A DNA stretch of 64,000 nucleotides from Natronosalvus halobius (GTDB lineage Archaea > Halobacteriota > Halobacteria > Halobacteriales > Natrialbaceae): positions 2,108,001 through 2,172,000 of the forward strand of contig NZ_CP099997.1 of assembly GCF_024138145.1 (NCBI RefSeq), in the 5' to 3' direction. Below the pieces are notes generated by a model. That model searched no databases. It saw nothing but the letters and a program-made list of their open reading frames with translations, and had not been told where the DNA came from. This document shows positions 1 to 7,807 of the stretch, one piece after another. The position numbers and the translations under genes are program-made. Positions within the stretch are counted from its first letter, which is position 1. Every line of letters starts with the position of its first letter.

Positions 1-2
1 CC

Positions 3-569
3 GACGAGGAGGCTAATATATACAGCAAACCGTATGAATCTGATGGCGCGATGATCTGGCGGCTTACCGAACAGATAGGGATTGACGCCGATTTTGTGAC
101 CTGGTGGTTGGCAGCTATCTCCTTCAACGACGACGGCGGGCCTTTCTACTTGGTTCATGAACGATCTGACCAAATCAGGCTGAGCGGCGTTAAACTCGAG
201 GATTTACCGAGGCTTGCGGAGGGCTTTCAGGCCGTTGAAAAGCATTGGTTAGAGGAAAGAGACCAACAGAAAGTAGAGGAAACCCGGCAAGAAGGAACGT
301 CCCTTCCAGCAGTATCTGAGATCCCACCAGCAAAATTCACAGATGACGATTGGGAGTGGATTTTGGATTCCAAAGCAGCGAAAAGTGGGGGAGATACGTT
401 AGCGATTAGGCGAGCCCCAGTACTCGATCAAGGTTCGCTCAGCACCTATGTTCTTGAACGGCGAAACGCTTCCAAAGATGACAGTTCAATTCCGATCGGG
501 GCATTTTGGGGCCATCACGGTGGATTCTTTCAGAGCGCCATCGAAGAGGCATATGATCGGTTAATATAA
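3..569 (+). CDS. C-terminal part of an unrecognised protein, cut by the left edge
   Basis: The reading frame is already open at base 3, so the ATG at 51 need not be the start; this is probably the C-terminal end of a longer protein. What remains is about 188 residues, acidic, with Trp-rich stretches (residues such as DFVTWWLAAIS near the left, GAFWGHHGG near the end) and no membrane segment. I do not recognise a domain. It precedes pglX on the same strand with a 129-bp gap, so in a BREX island it could be a BREX component or an accessory gene; a BrxC C-terminus cannot be confirmed or excluded by eye. The product is left unnamed. Confidence 0.6.
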   Translation, partial: DEEANIYSKPYESDGAMIWRLTEQIGIDADFVTWWLAAISFNDDGGPFYLVHERSDQIRLSGVKLEDLPRLAEGFQAVEKHWLEERDQQKVEETRQEGTSLPAVSEIPPAKFTDDDWEWILDSKAAKSGGDTLAIRRAPVLDQGSLSTYVLERRNASKDDSSIPIGAFWGHHGGFFQSAIEEAYDRLI

Positions 570-698
570 TTTTGTATCCGGCAAGGTAGATAGTCAGGTC
601 GGCGAAACACTAGATTGATACGGATGCTGTCTGTGTTAGGTATCATACTGTGTCGGGGATGACACCATCGTTCCCGAACCAACGGACATACATCTACT

Positions 699-3600
699 AT
701 GGCAGCTACGACCCATCAGAACGGCCTCAGTGCGGACGATCGATCAGACATTCGAAGTACCATCCTGAGCGCGCGATCGACACTCGAGGAGGAGTTCGAA
801 CGCCAACTCGAGCGCTACGGCATTTACGACGACGATCGTGTGCCGGTGAATTCGCTCTCACACCTCTCAGTGGAAGATATCGCGACCCGAAAGGAGATTG
901 ACGCGGCGTTAGAACGCGAACTCGAGGCAACTGACGGACTCTACGGCCGAGCCTACCAGAACTACATCCGCGAGGCGACCAAGGAGTATCTCAACCGCTT
1001 CGTGGGGATGAAGACGATCGAGGCGCGGGAGCTGGTCACCGAAACCCTCCGTAGGCGACCGGAGTACGGTGGACGGTCGTACATGCACTACACCGTCGAC
1101 GAGATTGCAGGGGAGTTGACTGACGCAACCGACGACGGCCTCGGGGCTGCTCTGGATCTTGCCTACCAGGAGATCGGCTCGGAGATCCGAGTGTTATTCG
1201 ATGGCTCCGACTACACAGCCCTCGAGCCGGATTTCGCGATTCGACGGGAGATTCTTGAGGAACTCGACAAGCTCGGTGATGACGTATGGCAGTCAGACGA
1301 GGCGATGGGCTGGGTGTATCAGTTTTTCGGAGAGAACGAACGAGAGGAGATCGACCAGCGGATCAACGATGAGAACTACAAAGTGCAAGATACGGACGTA
1401 GCGACGAAGACCCAGTTGTTCACGCCGCGCTACATCGTCGAGTGGATGGTTGACAACTCGCTGGGACGATTGTGGCTCGAGATGCACGGCGACAAGACGA
1501 ATATTGACGACGAAGACAAGTGCTTCCACCTCGCGCCGCTCGAAAAGTCGTTGATCGACCGCGACGTGAAAGACGTGCGTGAGATCAAGGTGCTGGATCC
1601 AGCGTGTGGCAGCGGTCACATGCTGTTCTATGCTTTTGACGTATTATACGAGATGTATCTCGAGCAGAGTGATATCCCTGAAAGCCACATCCCGCGGGAG
1701 ATTTTGAAGCAAAATCTCTATGGGGTCGACATTGATGAAGGGGCGGCCCAGATCGCAGCCCTAGCTCTGTACGTGAAGGCGAAGAGCCACGCACCGGAGG
1801 TAGCTATCGAAGGGATGAATATCGTCTCGGCAAACGCGGTGCTCATTAACGGCGATAAGAAACGGCAAGTACTCGAAAGAGCGGATTCGGAACTCGAACG
1901 ACGTGTCCTCGAGCAGGTCTGGGCGAGTTTTGAACATATTCGCGAGTGGGGGAGTCTTGTCCGGATCGAGGAGCAGATCGAAGCGATCATCGAAGAAGAA
2001 ATCGAGGAAGTCAAGGCGACGGGCCAGACCCGGTTTACACACGACGGGCTGGCAAAGCAGTCGTCCGTAATGTCGTACTCAGGTGAGGAGGAATCGTGGG
2101 AGCAGGTGAAAGTGGGGCTGCTCGAACAAGTTACTGCGCTAGCTGAGGAAGCTCTGGAGCAGAACGACCCGATCGAAGAACTGTTCGCGAACGAGGTTGA
2201 AAAAAGCGTCCAGTTGGTTGATCTCTTTCTTCACAAGTACGATATCGTCATCTCTAATCCGCCGTATTTGGGCAGCGGAAAAATGAGCGAAAGCTTGAAG
2301 GAATACGTGTACGACAACTACCCGGATTCGAAAAGTGACGTATATGGAGCGTTTATCGAACGGTGTTGGGATTTTTCCAAGGAAGATGGCTATGCGACGC
2401 TAGTGACGCCTGAAAACTTCATGTTCCAGTACCATTTCAGAAATCTTAGATCTACGCTGATTGACAATGTAGAAGTCATAGAAGGAGCACACTTATCGGG
2501 GTACAGCTTTTCGATGAAAGATCGGCCGTTCACCATCCCATTTGTGATCAGAAATAGCGCTCCTTCTGATCTCGCTAAATCTCGATTCTACCGATTAACA
2601 CATGAACAAGTGGAGTACTCCGGATACGAGGAGAAGATTGACGGACTAACTGAAGTGACGAAATCCCTACGGCAGGGCAGAAATCACGAAGATGTCACTG
2701 TTGTAAATCAGCGTAATTTCAAAAAGATACGAAGGAGTCCGTTCGTTTATTGGTTTGGTAACGATATTTTGAATCTATTTAGCGAACATCATCAACTGGG
2801 CGATGTGTATGACGTTGTGAAAGGGCTCGAAACCGGCGACGACGACACGTACACCAGAAACTGGTGGGAGGTTCCCGAGAATCGGATTGGAGAGAAATAC
2901 GCCTGGCTCATGCACGGGGGCGACTATAACAGATACCACGATTCCACGGAAAAGCTAGTGCTGTGGGAGAATGACGGGAAAGAAATAAAAGAATTTGGAA
3001 AAAGTTATCCGCGGAATACCGATTACTATCGAAAACACGGTATTACCTTTAGACGTCTGAGCAAGTATTTCACTGCACGGATCCACCGCGAAAACCACCT
3101 GTTTAGCCACGCTGCACACTTCATTCACACCGGAGACGAAGACACAGATCTCTCGTTACTCGGATATCTCAACTCGTCTCTGGTGAGATACATAATGAAC
3201 GGCATAAACCCCGGAATTGACTTTCAAGTAGGCGATGCGAAAAACATACCGGTAAAGGATGACCACGTCAGCAGGAAACTGACCGCGCTCTCAACATACG
3301 GCATTCAAGCGCAAACTCAGAAATTTAGAACAATAGAATCAAAATACGAGTTTGATTCGTCAAATTTCATTGACTCCTCAGAGGATCTCCTCTTCTTACA
3401 TGATGTGCTGGAGTCAGACATCGAGATTGTCTCGGGGTTGATTGATAAGGCAGTGTTCGAGGAGTACGCTATACCGGACAGCGTGCGGAGGAAATTGTAC
3501 GAAGACCTCCCCTCGAACTTGGCCGTACTCCCACATATAGCCAACGCCGGAGAATTAGAAACGGGCGAAAAGCCATTCAGAGAGCACGTCGACGTCGAAA

Positions 3601-4412
3601 AACTCTCTGACAAGGAGTATGAGAGGCTGCTCTCCGAAATCGAATCGGCGGATGAAGAAGACGTCCGTTCTTTAGCCGAAAAACTCAACGTCTCCCCGTA
3701 TACCATCGCGATGGCGCGGAGGAACCACAGCCTGTACTCGAATGACAGGGTAAAAGAGTCCGCTGGTCGTCTCCTTTCGTATTATTTCGGCGTCCTCTTC
3801 AAACGTTGGGACAACCTCGAGAACCAAATCACCCCTACCGAAGATGGCATTCTCGTCTTCGACAATCAGTTTGACAACAACGTCACCGATCGTATCCGCG
3901 AGTGCATCGAGGCTACCTTCGACGACGTCTACGAGAAGGAAGCCGAGATTGAGGAACTGCTCAATAAGGACATGACCGACTGGCTCCGCGAGAACTTTTT
4001 CCGCTATCACCACACGAAGGAGTACCGCCGTCGCGGCCAACGCATCCCCATCTACTGGCACCTCGAGAGCAACGATGGGGCGTTCAGTTGTTTCCTCTAC
4101 TACCACGCGATGGATGCCGACACCCTTCCCAAGCTTCGGGGCCAGTACGTCGACGCCAAGATCGAAACGCTCGAGAACCGCCTCGAAAGCATCGAAAGCC
4201 GGCTCGACCGAGCCGGCGGCGACCAGCAACGGGAACTCAACACGGAACTCGAGGAGGTGCAGGAACAACTCGACGATATTCGGGACTTCGGGGACCGGCT
4301 CGACGAACTGATCGACGATGGGTTCGAGCCGGACTTCGAAGCCGGGATCTGGGAGAATATTCAGAAGGTGGACGAGTACGATCTACTGCAGACGGAACTT
4401 GATAAACTCTGA
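699..4412 (+). CDS. pglX: BREX adenine-specific DNA methyltransferase PglX
   Basis: 1237 residues, the usual size of BREX type 1 PglX. It carries the SAM-binding motif DPACGSG at about residues 300-306 and the N6-adenine catalytic motif NPPY at 520-523. The C-terminal end (about 1100-1237) is a charged helical region rich in Glu/Arg. In BREX, PglX methylates a non-palindromic site to mark self DNA and is also needed for phage exclusion. The ATG at 699 fits the start of the conserved helical N-terminus. Codon use is mosaic: the ends are GC-rich with many CTCGAG, while about 2400-3560 (after NPPY, the expected target-recognition part) is AT-richer with AGA and ATA codons. Downstream, pglZ and brxL follow after an inserted block. 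Confidence 0.95.
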   Translation: MAATTHQNGLSADDRSDIRSTILSARSTLEEEFERQLERYGIYDDDRVPVNSLSHLSVEDIATRKEIDAALERELEATDGLYGRAYQNYIREATKEYLNRFVGMKTIEARELVTETLRRRPEYGGRSYMHYTVDEIAGELTDATDDGLGAALDLAYQEIGSEIRVLFDGSDYTALEPDFAIRREILEELDKLGDDVWQSDEAMGWVYQFFGENEREEIDQRINDENYKVQDTDVATKTQLFTPRYIVEWMVDNSLGRLWLEMHGDKTNIDDEDKCFHLAPLEKSLIDRDVKDVREIKVLDPACGSGHMLFYAFDVLYEMYLEQSDIPESHIPREILKQNLYGVDIDEGAAQIAALALYVKAKSHAPEVAIEGMNIVSANAVLINGDKKRQVLERADSELERRVLEQVWASFEHIREWGSLVRIEEQIEAIIEEEIEEVKATGQTRFTHDGLAKQSSVMSYSGEEESWEQVKVGLLEQVTALAEEALEQNDPIEELFANEVEKSVQLVDLFLHKYDIVISNPPYLGSGKMSESLKEYVYDNYPDSKSDVYGAFIERCWDFSKEDGYATLVTPENFMFQYHFRNLRSTLIDNVEVIEGAHLSGYSFSMKDRPFTIPFVIRNSAPSDLAKSRFYRLTHEQVEYSGYEEKIDGLTEVTKSLRQGRNHEDVTVVNQRNFKKIRRSPFVYWFGNDILNLFSEHHQLGDVYDVVKGLETGDDDTYTRNWWEVPENRIGEKYAWLMHGGDYNRYHDSTEKLVLWENDGKEIKEFGKSYPRNTDYYRKHGITFRRLSKYFTARIHRENHLFSHAAHFIHTGDEDTDLSLLGYLNSSLVRYIMNGINPGIDFQVGDAKNIPVKDDHVSRKLTALSTYGIQAQTQKFRTIESKYEFDSSNFIDSSEDLLFLHDVLESDIEIVSGLIDKAVFEEYAIPDSVRRKLYEDLPSNLAVLPHIANAGELETGEKPFREHVDVEKLSDKEYERLLSEIESADEEDVRSLAEKLNVSPYTIAMARRNHSLYSNDRVKESAGRLLSYYFGVLFKRWDNLENQITPTEDGILVFDNQFDNNVTDRIRECIEATFDDVYEKEAEIEELLNKDMTDWLRENFFRYHHTKEYRRRGQRIPIYWHLESNDGAFSCFLYYHAMDADTLPKLRGQYVDAKIETLENRLESIESRLDRAGGDQQRELNTELEEVQEQLDDIRDFGDRLDELIDDGFEPDFEAGIWENIQKVDEYDLLQTELDKL

Positions 4413-4457
4413 CTCGCTCGAGTAGTCTTTGGGCTGACCGCCTGGGTCGACCGCGAC

Positions 4458-4467
4458 TTATTTATTA
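4458..4467 (+). promoter_or_regulatory. TATA-like box upstream of the wHTH-membrane gene
   Basis: An AT-rich run (ttatttatta) lies about 30 nt before the ATG at 4495 in an otherwise GC-rich spacer. This is the spacing of a haloarchaeal TATA box for a leaderless or very short-leader transcript. It suggests the inserted gene has its own promoter rather than depending on read-through from pglX. Confidence 0.45.
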
Positions 4468-4494
4468 CTTGCTTCTAAACGGAAGACTACGCGA

Positions 4495-5427
4495 ATGAGA
4501 GACCGGCCGCTGTGGATGGAACCCCTCGACGAGGACATCCTTCACTATCTTAAGGAGACCGACGCCGAACTGACTCCATCCGCTATCGCCCGGAATCTCG
4601 ACCCTCACTCGTACGGGGAAATACGTTTTCGGATAGCAGACCTTGAGAGACAGGGTTTCATCGAAAAAACACACGAAGAGTGGGGCTACTATGGCATTTC
4701 GAAGACTGGCCGAGAGTATCTCGATGGACGCCTGAACGAGTCACTATCAAGCGACCATGACCTACCTGATGACGACGATGCTGTGGGAGATGGTACTATT
4801 GACTCGCAGACTACTGGGACGACATCTGATTACCGACGTATTCTGCTCACCGATATTCAACAAGAATATGAACGGCAACTAGACTCCTACAAGACGCTCG
4901 ACAATACAGCACTGCGAGGTGTCCGAACTGGATTTGTCGTTATCGGCGTCCTCGTAACCGGTTTCAGTATTGCAGATCTCCCAGATCCTGCCGAGATACA
5001 CTGGGGAATCCCGACCCTCATCATCTCTGCGATTATGCTATTTCTCTCGGCGATCCTTCTTGGATGGATTGTCGTCAACATCACCGACTTCGAACACGGT
5101 GTTGGCCCAGTTCATCGAGATAGTGTACTTGACGACCCATCTGAACCTATCGAAGAAACGATCGACAGATACGATTCGCTTGGCTCACAACTCGATGCAG
5201 AAATCGAGCGCAATACGAACGTCCTTTCGCTCATGCACGTCTCGATTTTTATTGGTGTGTGCGTTCTCATAATCGCTAGTGGGCTCTACGTCTTTACAAC
5301 CATCTACGAGTGGCAACTTTTGCACGCTGGACTCGCTTCGATTTTACCACCAATTCTGGCCTTTGTAGGAGCGGTACTATTATACAGGATGGCCGCAAAT
5401 AGCACCATAGACAATGGTACCAGATAA
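4495..5427 (+). CDS. Winged-helix protein fused to four membrane helices, BREX-embedded
   Basis: 310 residues in two parts. Residues about 1-80 look like a winged helix (helices around EDILHYLKE and TPSAIARNL, then a wing ending GYYGISKTGREYL), as in haloarchaeal PhiH1-repressor-like domains. After an acidic linker and an amphipathic helix (about 120-140) there are two hydrophobic hairpins: TM1-2 around 142-200 and TM3-4 around 245-303, separated by a charged helical stretch. It starts 82 bp after pglX on the same strand. No enzymatic motif is visible. The layout (sensor-like N-terminus plus paired membrane helices, inside a defence operon) suggests a membrane-acting accessory or a membrane-tethered regulator; this is inference. 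I know of no named BREX component with this architecture. Confidence 0.8.
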   Translation: MRDRPLWMEPLDEDILHYLKETDAELTPSAIARNLDPHSYGEIRFRIADLERQGFIEKTHEEWGYYGISKTGREYLDGRLNESLSSDHDLPDDDDAVGDGTIDSQTTGTTSDYRRILLTDIQQEYERQLDSYKTLDNTALRGVRTGFVVIGVLVTGFSIADLPDPAEIHWGIPTLIISAIMLFLSAILLGWIVVNITDFEHGVGPVHRDSVLDDPSEPIEETIDRYDSLGSQLDAEIERNTNVLSLMHVSIFIGVCVLIIASGLYVFTTIYEWQLLHAGLASILPPILAFVGAVLLYRMAANSTIDNGTR

Positions 5428-5560
5428 CGGCTCAAATAATGGCGACAGTTCCCGCCGATTTCGTGGGGGTAGCCCCCTGACGAGAGCCTTCTGGAGAAAA
5501 GTTGGAGTCATGTCGGTTCGTGAAGAACGGGCGATGAAAGCCGACGAAAACGGCAACTAA
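5414..5560 (+). CDS. Possible 48-residue small protein overlapping the membrane gene
   Basis: An ATG at 5414 opens a frame that overlaps the last 14 nt of the preceding gene and runs to TAA at 5558. The peptide is polar and basic in the middle (RRFRGG, then TRAFWRKVG), with no membrane segment, and ends in a charged tail. Overlapping stop and start would allow translational coupling. It is short, and no homologue is recognised, so it may be spurious; it is reported because the remaining spacer holds no other plus-strand candidate. Confidence 0.35.
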   Translation: MVPDNGSNNGDSSRRFRGGSPLTRAFWRKVGVMSVREERAMKADENGN

Positions 5561-5579
5561 CCCTCAGATTTTAACGCGA

Positions 5580-5691
5580 GTTACGCTCTCGCCACCTGTT
5601 CGTAGGACTCGAGAATTGACGCTCGGACATCGTCTGTGATCTCGTTTGTAGTCCGCAATTCGACCGTATACTTGAACGAGCCACGCCACTT
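5580..5691 (-). pseudogene. Remnant of a decayed gene (C-terminal fragment)
   Basis: On the minus strand a 38-codon open stretch encodes a protein-like end (SSKWRGSFKYTVELR, then a segment ending ESYEQVARA) followed by TAA. The alternation of strand-like and helical segments and the codon use look genuine, yet a TGA lies four codons upstream in the same frame and no start is available. It is best read as the surviving C-terminus of a gene lost when the insert between pglX and pglZ was assembled. The family is not recognised. The rest of 5561-5800 holds nothing else I can support. Confidence 0.4.
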
Positions 5692-5800
5692 CGAGCTCGG
5701 AGGATCTCACTGAACTGACTGTTTTCGTTCGGCGTCCGTAACGGCGGTTCACGAACCGATTCTCTACTGAACCTGACCGTACGGTATAATCTCTATTGAA

Positions 5801-7615
5801 TTATGTTCGGTCCCTAATGCCGACATTTTCCACGATGTGTGTTTTGATTGCCTTCTCTCGCTCGAGCACAAACGTATCGAAATCGTCCTGTTTTAGAGAC
5901 TCGTATGCTTGATCAGAGATGAAATGACTACGTAAGAGTTCTCTGACTGCTTCTTCATCCCCGTGTTTGGCGATCATCATCTGGAGATATTTCGATGGTC
6001 GCTTCGTTTTGATATTGTTATTCGTGCCGTCCAAGATTAGAGTTCTGTTAACGATCGAATCCTTTGCACTGGCAAATGTTTGGGATTTTTCGGGAGCCAA
6101 GCCCGTGACCTTTTTCGGGAAGATGTGGTGATCGTTGATCTTCTGTTCGGAGAAATCTCCCGTCCCAACGGTTCGACCCTTGTAGAAATCTTTTGCATTG
6201 TGCAACGCCAACAAACAAATGATCGCATTGTATCTGGCAGATCCTTTATCCACGGATCTGAGATCGAGTTCATCAATGAACTCCTCATCGATCTTCATAA
6301 TTCGTTCGATGGGATTGCCACCATCAATCCACTCCTTCCAATCACGGAAATCCTTGGCCATAACGGTGTCTGACGAACCACTGTAATCCTGAGAGAGGAC
6401 TGCCGACCAGTACCACTGACTGAGTGTTTGCTTAAATTCAGGATCGTCAGTATCACCATCATATTCCCAGAGAATAGCCGCCAAGACCGGTACAATAGTA
6501 CTGTTGGGAATGAAGCCAGTCTTTATCGCTCCGAACTCCGCATCGCCCGTATTCATGATAATCTCTCGAGCCTGTTCCATATACGAACAGGACGTGTTCC
6601 ACAACTGTTCAAACTCCTCGCCTGACTCAACCAATACCTCCTCGTACCTACTACCAGTGCTATCTTTTCTAGTTACTTCCTCACCAGGAATGAGATTATA
6701 GAGATATTTTGACGAACAGTAATTTTGTTTGACCAACGAAATTGTCTTTAGAAGATATTCGTTCATATTCGAGTCGATACTCTTCAGCGTCTCGTTGTCC
6801 ATTTTCTCCCAGAGTTCTTTTCGAAGTTTGACTCCACTTGGATAGAGGAAAGCGTTCATCAGATCGAACGTTGAGAGTTTCATTCCGCTTGCGTTCACCT
6901 TCGCAAAAATATTACAAATATCGTGAATGTCTCGGTCGTTGCTCAGTGGATAGTCAACGAAGGTATAATCTAAAATACTCACAAATACATCCCGAACGTC
7001 CCACGGTTTGATGTCTGCTGGTAAATCCGACCTCCGTTCCTTAATGAACTGATCAATCCACACTTCGAATTCCTGTGAATCGATGTATTTTTTGTTTGGG
7101 TACTTCGAATCAGTAGCCGAGAGAATACAAAGTGGAACCTTTCCGTGATCTATCCAGCTTTCTCTATTCTTCCGCAACTGATCCCAGTCACGATAATTCT
7201 GAAAGTATCGATAGGAGACCGACTCTTCATATTCCTCGTTCAGAACCGAAATCAGATCCAGATAAAAGACATAGTAGGATTTTCGACTGGGGAATTTCTC
7301 CTCTGGGTTGTGAATTGCGTAGTACAGAGAGGAGAGTCGTTGCTGGCCGTCAAGAACTGCCTTCTCGGGGGTATTTTCGAGGGTTGCACCCCAAATCGGA
7401 TCCCATTTTTCTTCCTCCCCGCGTTTAGTATCTAAATCCCAAAACAACAGTAGCCCAGTGTAGTAATTTTGAAGGATAGACTCGAAAAGTTCGGCGACCA
7501 TCGAAGGTTGCCACTCGAATCCTCGCTGGAAATACGGAATGACGTACGATCCATCCTCAACATTCTGTAAGAGAGTTTCTACCTGCTTTGTCCCCGGGTT
7601 CTCAACATCAACCAT
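5801..7615 (-). CDS. DUF262/DUF1524 GmrSD-type (BrxU-like) modification-dependent nuclease
   Basis: 604 residues. The N-terminal DUF262 half has the family motifs IPYFQRGFEW (about 26-35) and DGQQRL (89-94), plus FAKVNASGMKLSTFDL in the middle. The C-terminal DUF1524 half has an HNH-like centre, DHHIFPK, with His496-His497 and Pro500, followed by the usual NRT...NN..K..PS.YL block. In this family the DUF262 half binds NTP and the DUF1524 half is the nuclease; GmrSD enzymes cut phage DNA with modified (for example glucosylated) cytosines. It lies antisense between pglX and pglZ, comparable to BrxU encoded inside some bacterial BREX islands. The gene is clearly AT-richer than its neighbours, which suggests transfer. 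Which modification it recognises cannot be told from sequence. Confidence 0.88.
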   Translation of the reverse strand: MVDVENPGTKQVETLLQNVEDGSYVIPYFQRGFEWQPSMVAELFESILQNYYTGLLLFWDLDTKRGEEEKWDPIWGATLENTPEKAVLDGQQRLSSLYYAIHNPEEKFPSRKSYYVFYLDLISVLNEEYEESVSYRYFQNYRDWDQLRKNRESWIDHGKVPLCILSATDSKYPNKKYIDSQEFEVWIDQFIKERRSDLPADIKPWDVRDVFVSILDYTFVDYPLSNDRDIHDICNIFAKVNASGMKLSTFDLMNAFLYPSGVKLRKELWEKMDNETLKSIDSNMNEYLLKTISLVKQNYCSSKYLYNLIPGEEVTRKDSTGSRYEEVLVESGEEFEQLWNTSCSYMEQAREIIMNTGDAEFGAIKTGFIPNSTIVPVLAAILWEYDGDTDDPEFKQTLSQWYWSAVLSQDYSGSSDTVMAKDFRDWKEWIDGGNPIERIMKIDEEFIDELDLRSVDKGSARYNAIICLLALHNAKDFYKGRTVGTGDFSEQKINDHHIFPKKVTGLAPEKSQTFASAKDSIVNRTLILDGTNNNIKTKRPSKYLQMMIAKHGDEEAVRELLRSHFISDQAYESLKQDDFDTFVLEREKAIKTHIVENVGIRDRT

Positions 7616-7807
7616 ATCTTCCTTCTTTCATCAATAGATACTAAAGGTGAGGGAAGTACTGCTCATGGACACTAAGCAGACATCGGTAAATTGACTCAGA
7701 TCGTTTGACAAAGCTAACTACCAGACTCTTATAGTAACAGTCACTCAATGACGGGTAAGTGAGAATATGCGACGTGGGAAACTAAATGCGACAGTGGTGG
7801 TTCGCTA

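Noticed and set aside
650-901. Plus-strand frame overlapping the start of pglX
   Set aside because: Arg-rich out-of-frame shadow; the pglX frame from 699 carries the conserved N-terminus.
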